Shown here: one piece after another, positions 8,906 to 15,882 of the stretch
How positions within the stretch are numbered: position 1 is the stretch's first letter
Layout: the number at the start of each line of letters is the position of its first letter
DNA from: Candidatus Anammoxibacter sp.
GTDB taxonomy: Bacteria > Planctomycetota > Brocadiia > Brocadiales > Anammoxibacteraceae
Length of the DNA stretch: 64,000 nt
NCBI GenBank assembly: GCA_021777105.1
Contig: JAIQZQ010000128.1
Coordinates: forward strand, 1 to 64,000
Direction: 5' to 3'
Notes under the pieces: generated by a model
Told to the model about the DNA's origin: nothing
What the model saw: the letters and a program-made list of their open reading frames with translations, nothing else
Databases searched by the model: none
Translations under genes and position numbers: made by a program

Positions 8906-10568
8906 AAACGGCAAACGCATTCCAATTGTGCTTGGCATTGCAATGCTTGAAGGTGAACAGGATGTCTGCGTCGCTTTTATCATGGACAACACTTTGCAAA
9001 AAGAGACGGAGAAATCTTTGAGTGAAAGTAACGAGCGTTTGAAGGGGCTTTTAAACACGTTGCCTGATCTTGTTTTTATCATCAATGAAAATGGGCAGGT
9101 AATAGATACTGTCACCAACAAAGCAACTGAGAATCTGGTGTATAAAGGAGGGAAGGGGAGCGTTGCCGGAGGATACATACAAGAGATATTGCCGGAAAAT
9201 GTATCACAATTGGTCATGAATACAATTCACAAAACAATTGAGACTAAGGAATTGCAAAAAGTAGAATACGCTTTAGAATTCGAAGAGGGGCAACTCTGGT
9301 TTGAGGGGCGGTGCGCTTTTATTGGTTACGCGCATGATAAGAAAGCCGTGTTGTGGGTGGCAAGGAACATAACTGAACAGAAAATGTTGGAGACGCAACT
9401 CCGCGAGTCTCAAAAAATGGAGGCTCTGGGGACCCTCTCAGGAGGAATTGCTCATGAATTTAATAATATTTTAACAACGATACTGGGTTTTGCGGAAATA
9501 AGTTTAAGTGAGCTGCCGGAAAAGAGTGAAGTTTGGGAAAACGTTGCCGTCATAAGAGACTCAGGAAAACGCGCCGCTGATCTGGTAAAGAAAATACTTA
9601 CTTTCTCCCGAATGGATGTAGGCCATTTTATAATATTAGACCCCGTTGCGTTGATTAAGGATGCCATCGTGATGTTAAGGGCTACCATCCCCGCTAATAT
9701 AGAAGTCATTACCGATATTTCAGAAGATTGCGGAATGATAAAGGCTGACTTTAACCAACTCCATCAAGCGCTAATTAATCTTGCAACCAATGCTGTTCAC
9801 GCAGTGGGCGGCATAAACGGGAAAATAGAATTTTGTTGCCGCAAAATTGATAGCTCTGAATTTAATAGTTTATTTATTGATACTGAAAAAAACGCTGATA
9901 TAAAAAATTACTTTCAGCTGGTTGTAAGAGACATGGGACACGGCATTCCTGAAAAATATATTAATAAAATATTGGAGCCTTTTTTTACGACAAAAGAAGT
10001 TGGAAAGGGGACAGGTTTAGGCTTATCTATCGTCTACGGTATTATAGAAAACCATCATGGAAAAATAGTTGTAGATTCTAGAGAGAAGTCAGATCTACGC
10101 CATGGAGAGACAACGTTTACTCTATACTTTCCATTAGTAGAAAATGAGAGAGCGCAAATAGAGCTTGTAGAAAAAGAGAATAAAGCCAAACAAGGAAAAG
10201 GGCATATTCTTCTGGTAGAGGATGATAAATCTATCGTTAAGGTATACAAAAAATATTTAGAATCATTAGGTTACCGGCTTACTATATGTTATGACGGAAA
10301 CGAAGCGATCAAAATATTCAATGAAAATCAACAAAAATTTGATTTACTGTTTACAGATATGGCCATGCCACGGATGTCGGGCAAGGTTTTAGCTCAGGAA
10401 GTACTTAAAATAAGTCCGGATTTGCCTGTTATTTTGTCGTCCGGATTTAGCCGTTTTATCTCCCAGGATGAAGCCCTGGCTTTAGGTATACGCAAATATT
10501 TACAAAAACCTATTGAACTGGCAACTTTGGGGCGGATAATTGATAATTGTTTAAATGGAGTTGATTAA
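8892..10568 (+). CDS. Hybrid sensor histidine kinase, C-terminal part (PAS-HisKA-HATPase-REC)
   Basis: This continues the preceding frame and has no initiation codon of its own at this point; a GTG at 8928 is the first possible start. Content: the end of the split PAS, one more PAS (~LNTLPDLVFIINENG), then a HisKA dimerisation helix with the H-box SGGIAHEFNNI (H at 9453-9455). Next come HATPase_c with N-box NLATNAVHAV and G-boxes DMGHGIPE and GKGTGLGLS, and a terminal receiver (ILLVEDD, acceptor Asp in LLFTDMAMPRMSG, Lys in YLQKPIE). All catalytic motifs are intact, which argues for a recent mutation, programmed frameshift or assembly error rather than an old pseudogene. It is followed by a hairpin at 10575. 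Confidence 0.82.
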   Translation, partial: VYIGKNGKRIPIVLGIAMLEGEQDVCVAFIMDNTLQKETEKSLSESNERLKGLLNTLPDLVFIINENGQVIDTVTNKATENLVYKGGKGSVAGGYIQEILPENVSQLVMNTIHKTIETKELQKVEYALEFEEGQLWFEGRCAFIGYAHDKKAVLWVARNITEQKMLETQLRESQKMEALGTLSGGIAHEFNNILTTILGFAEISLSELPEKSEVWENVAVIRDSGKRAADLVKKILTFSRMDVGHFIILDPVALIKDAIVMLRATIPANIEVITDISEDCGMIKADFNQLHQALINLATNAVHAVGGINGKIEFCCRKIDSSEFNSLFIDTEKNADIKNYFQLVVRDMGHGIPEKYINKILEPFFTTKEVGKGTGLGLSIVYGIIENHHGKIVVDSREKSDLRHGETTFTLYFPLVENERAQIELVEKENKAKQGKGHILLVEDDKSIVKVYKKYLESLGYRLTICYDGNEAIKIFNENQQKFDLLFTDMAMPRMSGKVLAQEVLKISPDLPVILSSGFSRFISQDEALALGIRKYLQKPIELATLGRIIDNCLNGVD

Positions 10569-10574
10569 AACAAG

Positions 10575-10621
10575 ATCAACTTGGGTTAAGCAGGAAAAAC
10601 TTTTGCTTAACTCAAGTTGAT
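10575..10621 (+). terminator. Strong hairpin after the sensor kinase
   Basis: Two 18-base arms (ATCAACTTGGGTTAAGCA and its near-perfect complement, one mismatch) with an 11-base loop, 7 bp after the stop codon. There is no long T run, only AT-rich sequence after it. It may be a terminator or an mRNA 3'-end stabiliser. Confidence 0.6.
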
Positions 10622-10990
10622 ATATTTATAATATTACGTGTGTATGAGTAGCCTTTAACTAATGGGCTGGGCAAAAATAACTTAGTCTCTTCACTTTTAT
10701 TTTCAGGCCAACGTTGAACTATCTTTAACCGCCAATTCCTCAACACTGCTGCGATTCCGGTTCGGTTCTGTCTTTTTGCTGGAACCGTCTTGTAGACAGC
10801 TTCATGTGTTTTTTTGTTGCGTTAAACGTTTGGCAATCAGTTAAACGCAAATGGTTTTTAATAAACCGTTTTGGAGCAATCTGAAAAATAGCCCCAGCGA
10901 GAGTCTTTTTGTGCCAATTTTAACGAAGTGATGTTATAATTTTTAAAATTACATTGTCACAAATGCATGTTTACATTGTGGAGCCTAAAA
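10622..10990. other. Gap of about 370 bp with no gene seen
   Basis: No convincing reading frame. It contains a small GGTTC...GGAACC hairpin near 10758-10787 and an inverted fragment of the family E core (GTCTTGTAGACAGCTTC, near 10787-10805). It probably holds the promoter of the following toxin-antitoxin-like pair. Confidence 0.4.
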
Positions 10991-11263
10991 ATGTCGGTTA
11001 CAATCCTAAAACATATTAAAGGAAGCGAGTTTCCTGTTTCCTGGAAGAAAAAATTAAAAGTCGATCCTGATCAAGACTTCACCGTTATTGTGGAACCTGA
11101 GCTGGATCACGAAGGTGAAGAAATGCCCGGCGAAGATATGATAAGCGATGAATTGATTAAAGCTGTAAAACTTAGTGAGAATGATATAAAAGCGGGGCGT
11201 TACACGGAATGTAAGACAAAAGAAGAGAGTGATACTTTTTTTAAGAAGATCTTGAATGAGTAA
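10991..11263 (+). CDS. Small acidic protein, antitoxin-like
   Basis: A 90-residue acidic protein beginning MSVTILKHIKG. The ATG at 10991 is preferred over 10967 because a GGAG sequence lies 7 bases before it. It has no DNA-binding motif I can name. Its gene overlaps the following RelE-like gene by 8 bp, the typical arrangement of antitoxin before toxin. The C-terminal half (ISDELIKAVKLSENDIKAGRYTE; residues about 57-80) resembles tails of antitoxins paired with RelE/ParE toxins. Function is assigned from context. Confidence 0.5.
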   Translation: MSVTILKHIKGSEFPVSWKKKLKVDPDQDFTVIVEPELDHEGEEMPGEDMISDELIKAVKLSENDIKAGRYTECKTKEESDTFFKKILNE

Positions 11264-11537
11264 TTACGGAAGGCGTTATTCAGACGCGTTTGAAAATGAT
11301 GTGAAAGCTCTTAAGAAACACCGCGAACTAATTGAAAGATTGCAAAATAAGATTGAGGAGGTCTTAAAATGTCCTAATCAACACAAACCTTATTTGAAAT
11401 GTATAGCTTTTACGCAATCTCAAGTCCTTCTATTATTTATAAACACGAATAAAGGCGCTAATCTGTTGAGAAGTTTAGGTCGGTTGATGGGTGGGGGTGA
11501 ATTGGCGCTGCTAATCTTTAGACAAATCGGTTATTGA
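11256..11537 (+). CDS. RelE/ParE-type toxin, probably degraded at the C-terminus
   Basis: The first ~48 residues (YGRRYSDAFENDVKAL...LQNKIEEVL...NQHKPYLK) look like the N-terminal helices of RelE/ParE-family mRNA interferases or gyrase poisons. The next part (CIAFTQSQVLLLFINTNKG and on) lacks the usual beta-sheet motifs of the family, which contain conserved Arg residues and an I-Y-R core. I could not recover them in other frames. The 3' end overlaps the tail of the opposite-strand flavoprotein gene by 27 bp. The gene is therefore likely truncated and replaced, and inactive. The antitoxin-like gene overlaps its start by 8 bp. Confidence 0.5.
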   Translation: MSNYGRRYSDAFENDVKALKKHRELIERLQNKIEEVLKCPNQHKPYLKCIAFTQSQVLLLFINTNKGANLLRSLGRLMGGGELALLIFRQIGY

Positions 11538-11984
11538 TTGCCGGGTTAAATTAAACGCTTTGCCGAAGCCGGCGACAAAACGGGCTTTTTCAATATTTAA
11601 TTGATAAATATTAAAGTCGGTAAAGTCAAATAGGGGGGAGCTGTCAGGGAATTTGTCAATATAGAGGTCGCGGGCTCCGGCGTAACCGTTTGAGTCTCTT
11701 TCTAATCGCACAACAAATCCATCCAGGCTGACACGCGGCAGTTCAAGCGGATCCGCGTCCGCGCTATCGGGGGTATGAATCAGCATTGAGACCGGCGCGT
11801 TTTCGGTTAAGCCGGCGGTGTGTGTTGCCATATTTGAGGCGTGCACAAATATAGAGGCAAAATCTTCGGCTGTGACAAAAGGCAGCAAACCGCTATAAGG
11901 TTTGCCGTCAATTAACACGGCCAATGAAAGCGCGCGCTGTTTTAGCAACAAATCTTTTAATAATTTTCTGTCTTCGGTTTTCAT
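11511..11984 (-). CDS. HugZ-like pyridoxamine 5'-phosphate oxidase-family flavoprotein
   Basis: A protein of about 157 residues with the split-barrel FMN-binding fold of the PNPOx-like/HugZ family. Seen: an N-terminal LLLKQRALSLAVLIDGKPY strand pair, FVHASNMATHTAGL (ligand-binding turn) and the C-terminal FVAGFGKAFNL typical of HugZ-type proteins. Members are haem-degrading or general flavin reductases, and the true substrate here is unknown. I chose the ATG at 11984; a TTG six codons upstream is the alternative. Its 3' end overlaps the opposing toxin gene. It is cytoplasmic, with no signal peptide. Confidence 0.75.
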   Translation of the reverse strand: MKTEDRKLLKDLLLKQRALSLAVLIDGKPYSGLLPFVTAEDFASIFVHASNMATHTAGLTENAPVSMLIHTPDSADADPLELPRVSLDGFVVRLERDSNGYAGARDLYIDKFPDSSPLFDFTDFNIYQLNIEKARFVAGFGKAFNLTRQSITDLSKD

Positions 11985-12033
11985 TGGAGTGTGAAACGTC
12001 AAAAGATGCGCGCAACATTTTTCTTTCCGTGCC

Positions 12034-12402
12034 TTAAATCTGGAATTTGTTACGCATTCGTCCGCTAAACAGTTTTATCGTTTTAGACGCTTTTTTTATG
12101 ACTTCAGGAGGCAAGTTGTCTTCGTAAAAATTTTGATGCATTGAGTTTGCAATGCTTACAATATTTAAAATGCTTTCATCTTTAACCTCTTTTGCTATGG
12201 AAGCAAGAAAAAAAGCTATTCCGTCATGCGATCTTATAGTTTTTTTTCGCGAAGCCGCGATAGCCTTGGTAATAGTTGCTGTTGCGCCCCATAGTTTCTC
12301 AGAAACCTGAGAATAGTTCTTTTGATTAAAAAGGGCTTCGGATTCGCTTAAATACTTTTCATGCAATTCAATATATTTTTTTAATTTTGCATTTGGTTTC
12401 AT
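12034..12402 (-). CDS. PaREP1-like/HEPN-type small helical protein
   Basis: A helical protein of about 122 residues. The segment SEKLWGATATITKAIA followed by RSHDGIAFFLASIAKEV resembles PaREP1/HEPN-like proteins, which are often paired with nucleotidyltransferases in archaea and some bacteria. No MNT partner lies beside it here. The ATG at 12402 (MKPNAKLKKYIELHEKYL) gives the family-like beginning; the longer frame to 12459 adds an unconvincing N-terminus. The function is unknown. HEPN domains can be RNases, but the catalytic R-x4-6-H motif is only loosely suggested (RKKTIRSHDG). Confidence 0.5.
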   Translation of the reverse strand: MKPNAKLKKYIELHEKYLSESEALFNQKNYSQVSEKLWGATATITKAIAASRKKTIRSHDGIAFFLASIAKEVKDESILNIVSIANSMHQNFYEDNLPPEVIKKASKTIKLFSGRMRNKFQI

Positions 12403-12527
12403 GGTTACATTATATAAAAATATGTCGGCTTTGCAAGGGCTAGTTTTATAATCAAGCATTCACAATCAAAGCCAGCCTAAATAAACTACATTTTAAAACG
12501 TATTAAATTGAAAATGCAAACAATCGG

Positions 12528-13568
12528 TCAATTATCGGAATCAACATTAAAGCCTAAACTTGGCAAAAATGCGCCGTCTTTAATATCCGCCTTAACTTTG
12601 CGCAACGTTTCTTTCAACCGATGGCCGGCTTTGCTCTGTATGCCGGCTAACAATGTTTCAATTTCATTAACATTTTCAGCCGTCAACATTGCTGGAACAC
12701 CGTTTACTGATGATTCAATAACAGGCAAAAGTTGTTCCAATTGCGCGGCTATTTGCGCGCGCAGGTCAGGGTTGCGCAGGAGAATCAGGGATGTCTCTAT
12801 TGCGTGTTTGTAGAAAAATTTGATGTATTGTTTGCCTTTTTGGGTTGAGACCATTATCGTATCTCGGAAATTGCGCAGGGTTTCAAGCGCGTTTTCACTA
12901 TCGGTTACGTCAAGGGCCGCGATTGATAGGGGGCAGGCAAACTCTTCTTCGTCGCCTGAGGAACTGTAAATTTCATTTCTGCCGTTAATGTCGTCTTCCG
13001 TCAATGTCCTTCGTATTTCGCCCGGCTTTGTGCTTGTGGCCATTACCGGTTTGCCGGGGCCAAGTTCCGAATGGTTGAGGCCAAGGCAGTGGCCCATTTC
13101 ATGGGCGGCGGTGGTTTGCCAATCTACCTGGCTGGTCGACGGCGTGTCAACGCCGGTATACCACTCAAGGGTTGCGCTAAAATTGTCGTTAAACCGCATG
13201 TCGCACTCAACAGTTTCGCCCGAGCCGGTGAACGACCATATATGCGTTCTGCCAAGAACGCCGGGCTCAAGTTCGCCAAAGTTAATTTGATGTATCTCGT
13301 TTACAATAGTCTCCTCCCCGCCGGAAAGGCAACCGTTAGGGCCAAATGTAAACTTGAAATGCTCGTAGTTCCATGCCGCGGCTCCTTCTCTTGTGCGTTT
13401 TACAGCGTCTTCCGGCATGCCTTCGCTGCATATGGTCCAGTTTTCGCCCATTGGGTTCTTTTTGTAACTCCAATTGCTTGGTGTTAACTGAAACGCTGAA
13501 GCCTCTTTGCCGGCCAACATAGACGCGCATATAATTGCCAGCGTTATTTTCAAAAGAGTCTTTTTCAT
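12528..13568 (-). CDS. Secreted matrixin-like zinc metalloprotease
   Basis: A 346-residue exported protein. Residues 1-25 are a signal peptide (K-rich start, hydrophobic core, cleavage near ASA-F). The zinc site AAHEMGHCLGLNHSE has H156, E157, H160 and H166, the HExxHxxGxxH pattern of metzincins, followed by PVMATS as the Met-turn (M176). The C-terminal ~130 residues are helical with no known domain. Such proteins degrade extracellular or periplasmic protein; the target is unknown. The gene overlaps the end of the preceding lipoprotein gene by 4 bp, so the two are co-translated. A frame at 13336-13599 is a shadow. Confidence 0.88.
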   Translation of the reverse strand: MKKTLLKITLAIICASMLAGKEASAFQLTPSNWSYKKNPMGENWTICSEGMPEDAVKRTREGAAAWNYEHFKFTFGPNGCLSGGEETIVNEIHQINFGELEPGVLGRTHIWSFTGSGETVECDMRFNDNFSATLEWYTGVDTPSTSQVDWQTTAAHEMGHCLGLNHSELGPGKPVMATSTKPGEIRRTLTEDDINGRNEIYSSSGDEEEFACPLSIAALDVTDSENALETLRNFRDTIMVSTQKGKQYIKFFYKHAIETSLILLRNPDLRAQIAAQLEQLLPVIESSVNGVPAMLTAENVNEIETLLAGIQSKAGHRLKETLRKVKADIKDGAFLPSLGFNVDSDN

Positions 13569-14074
13569 TGAAGTTCTCCTCCTGATAGCGCAAGGGCAAT
13601 CCTATTAATTGAATTGATAAAATTGCTTAGCGACAGGGTCTTTCCTTCATGAATTACAGCGCCTTTATTAACCGAGTATTTGCCCTGGAACAAACCTTCA
13701 ACTTTTAGCGCTGAATCGCCGCCGGCGCTCAGAAATACAATAACGCGTTCGCCAACATTAAACCTGGGGTCTACTGAAGTTCGCAGGCTTAGGCCGTCAA
13801 CATCGCCTCCGATAATTCTAAATGTCGCGTTCTCTTTCGGCGGCCCAACAATTGACCTTTCAACCTTCACGGTAACATCCGTATATATGACGGTATGCTT
13901 GTCGTTCCAAAAGCTTGACTTGTCGGCGACAACACCGAGCACGATGGAGTCCGCGTTTTTCGTCAACTGTTCAAGGCTTAGTTTAAGCATGGCCGTTTTG
14001 CCTGTTGAGGAAAACAGGCACGATGAAAAAACTAATATAGCTGCCGCAAAAATGATTAATCGTGGTTTGTTCAT
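13565..14074 (-). CDS. Putative lipoprotein co-encoded with the matrixin
   Basis: A 169-residue protein with an N-terminal export signal and a lipobox-like LVFSSC (C19). The mature part has a pattern I have seen in uncharacterised exported proteins beside matrixins: ADSIVLGVVADKSSFW, VTVKVERSIVGPP, GERVIVFLSAGG and a closing SLSNFINSI. It is beta-rich with no catalytic motif. The gene ends by a 4-bp overlap inside the protease start, so a joint role is likely, for example anchor, inhibitor or chaperone of the protease. That role is inferred from gene order only. Confidence 0.65.
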   Translation of the reverse strand: MNKPRLIIFAAAILVFSSCLFSSTGKTAMLKLSLEQLTKNADSIVLGVVADKSSFWNDKHTVIYTDVTVKVERSIVGPPKENATFRIIGGDVDGLSLRTSVDPRFNVGERVIVFLSAGGDSALKVEGLFQGKYSVNKGAVIHEGKTLSLSNFINSINRIALALSGGELQ

Positions 14075-14207
14075 TAACGTTGCCCTCCTGGCCCTGAAAA
14101 GTCGGCTTAAAATAAAAATATCTAAATTAAAATGAAGAAAGAATAAAATAAATGTTTAAAAGGGAGGTTAAAGTCTCTCCTACCCGCAATTTTATTTAAA
14201 CCTAAAC

Positions 14208-14404
14208 TGTGCGATTCTTATCACCCTCCCCTAACCCCTCCCATCAAGGGAGGGGGAATAAACGGTATACATTTATTAAAATACGTCAATCATTAGGTGA
14301 AATTTTTTAAATTTACGATTATAACTAAAACTAGCTTAAAAAGACAAATTCCCCTCCCCTAAGTGGGAGGGGTTAGGGGAGGGGGTATTTAGAATTGCAC
14401 AATT
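14208..14404. mobile_element. MITE-like palindromic element, family C
   Basis: A block of about 195 bp with long imperfect terminal inverted repeats. The left end is TGTGCGATTCTTATCACCC then CTCCCCTAACCCCTCCC; the right end is the complement, closing AGAATTGCACA. The interior is AT-rich and non-coding. A single left end recurs at 15580-15660. It sits directly against the phzF stop codon and upstream of the lipoprotein-matrixin pair. Confidence 0.65.
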
Positions 14405-15187
14405 TTATTTTAAATATATGGAGCCTTCCATGTATAGGGCTGCTTTGCCTGCGATTGTTGTTCTCTCTCCATTGTGTTCGCAAAACAGCTCTCCGCCGCG
14501 TTGGGAGAGTTGCCTGGCGCGTAAATTTGTCTTTGACAATTTCTTGGCCCAGTATGGGGTTAGTTCGCAATGCGCCGAACCGGTTGCGGGGTCTTCGGGT
14601 ATGCCTATTTTAGGCGCGAAAAAACGGGATACGAAATCGCAATTTTTGCCGATTGCCGTGACTATTACACCAATTTTGTCTAAATCATTTAGAATAGACA
14701 TGTCAGGGCGCAATGAGCGTATAATTTCTTCTGAGTCGTAAACCGCCATGTAATCTCTTGCGGCCAATACCTGGCGGGGTTTAACGCCCAGGGCGTTTAC
14801 AAGGTCAGGCGGGATTTTGCATGGGCTAGGGGGCATGGATGGGAAATTCATGGCAAAAATATCGTTTTTGCGCTTTACTTCCAGTCTTCCGCTTTTTGTT
14901 TCAAAACTAACATTATACCGCGACTTGTCAATATAGCGCATGATTACAAAAGCGGCGGCAAGCGTGGCGTGGCCGCAAAGGTCTATCTCTGAAACCGGGG
15001 TAAACCATCGCAATTCGTAATGGTTGTTATCTTTAACAATAAACGCGGTCTCCGGCAAAAAATTCTCAGCTGCTATAGCCTGCAATAGAGAGTCGTCCGG
15101 CCACTCCGGCAAAGGGCAAACAGCGGCGGGATTCCCTGAAAACACATTGCCGGTAAAAGCGTCGACTTGGAAGATTTTAATTTTCAT
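14405..15187 (-). CDS. PhzF-family isomerase
   Basis: A 260-residue cytoplasmic enzyme of the PhzF/diaminopimelate-epimerase fold. N-terminal QVDAFTGNVFSGNPAAV, ENFLPETAFI (catalytic Glu E46), GHATLAAAFVI, and C-terminal IPEDPATGSAHCELTPYW are all diagnostic. PhzF proteins isomerise or epimerise small acids; only a few make phenazines. No phenazine genes are near, so the substrate is unknown. The gene follows the small Fe-S protein (22 bp gap), and the two may be co-transcribed. The MITE at 14208-14404 abuts its stop codon. Confidence 0.92.
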   Translation of the reverse strand: MKIKIFQVDAFTGNVFSGNPAAVCPLPEWPDDSLLQAIAAENFLPETAFIVKDNNHYELRWFTPVSEIDLCGHATLAAAFVIMRYIDKSRYNVSFETKSGRLEVKRKNDIFAMNFPSMPPSPCKIPPDLVNALGVKPRQVLAARDYMAVYDSEEIIRSLRPDMSILNDLDKIGVIVTAIGKNCDFVSRFFAPKIGIPEDPATGSAHCELTPYWAKKLSKTNLRARQLSQRGGELFCEHNGERTTIAGKAALYMEGSIYLK

Positions 15188-15209
15188 GGATTAGAGGGCT
15201 GATTATATT

Positions 15210-15503
15210 CTATTTCAATGGGTCAATATAGTCGTTGATGATTTTTGGGATGTCATTTGTCGTTAAATTCTTTAGCCAGATATTATCTGGAAATATCATT
15301 ATGTTTACGCCCGTGCCGCATTGGCCCATGCAGCCGGATTTGCATACCCTGATTTTTTGTTTAATGCCGTATTCCGCGACAGCTCTTTTCAACTTGTCTC
15401 TTATCTCGCTGCCGCCTTTGTTGTTGCAACACTCTTTTCCTTCGTCTCGCTGATTGCAACAAACAAAGATTATTCTTTTATAAGGGATCGTGTCTGGCTG
15501 CAT
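15210..15503 (-). CDS. Thioredoxin-like [2Fe-2S] ferredoxin
   Basis: A 97-residue protein of the (2Fe-2S) ferredoxin/NuoE-like thioredoxin fold. The motif FVCCNQRD...ECC at the N-terminus and VCKSGCMGQCGTG in the middle supply the four cluster cysteines, in the C-x(n)-C...C-x3-C arrangement of this family. It would act as a soluble electron carrier. It stands just upstream of phzF on the same strand. The electron donor and acceptor cannot be deduced. Confidence 0.82.
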   Translation of the reverse strand: MQPDTIPYKRIIFVCCNQRDEGKECCNNKGGSEIRDKLKRAVAEYGIKQKIRVCKSGCMGQCGTGVNIMIFPDNIWLKNLTTNDIPKIINDYIDPLK

Positions 15504-15579
15504 AATAGGTTGCTCCTAACCCGGACAAGCCGGACGCGTAAAAAGTAAAAAGGCAAAAGTAAAAAACTTGGTTCGAAAT

Positions 15580-15660
15580 TGAGCGATTCTTATCACCCTT
15601 CCCTAACCCCTCCCATCAAGGGAAGGGGAATTAAAGGTATATATTTATCACAATATTTGT
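15580..15660. repeat. Solo end of family C element
   Basis: GAGCGATTCTTATCACCC with CTAACCCCTCCCATCAAGGG and the AT-rich continuation match 14210-14290 almost base for base. The opposite end is absent, so this is a fragment. Confidence 0.6.
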
Positions 15661-15691
15661 ATCTATTCAGCGAGTTTTAGCGTTGTGGTTA

Positions 15692-15817
15692 CCAAGCCAC
15701 AGCTTGGGAACCGGCAATTCGAGAAGTCCCAGCTTCGCGTGTAAAATGAAGTCAAATTTGCTCTCAAACGCGAAGCTGGGGCTTCTCGAATTGTTTCATT
15801 CCCAAACTGGGGTTTGG
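15692..15817. repeat. Large inverted repeat, two arms of about 49 bp
   Basis: The arm at 15692-15740 (with TTCGAGAAGTCCCAGCTTCG) pairs with 15768-15817 (CGAAGCTGGGGCTTCTCGAA), with few mismatches, around a loop of about 27 bp. It lies in the gap of about 380 bp between the HAD-YvcK gene and the Fe-S protein. It may be a REP-like mobile palindrome; it could also terminate transcription of the genes on either side. Confidence 0.65.
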
Positions 15818-15882
15818 GAACGATGCGATTAAGTGTTTTTTTATTTTCCGGGTTAGGTTATATTATATTTTCCCCCTAATTT

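Noticed and set aside
13336..13599. Minus-strand frame of 87 codons inside the matrixin region
   Set aside because: It overlaps the signal-peptide part of the matrixin and the lipoprotein end in another frame. No family features, and the real genes explain the sequence.
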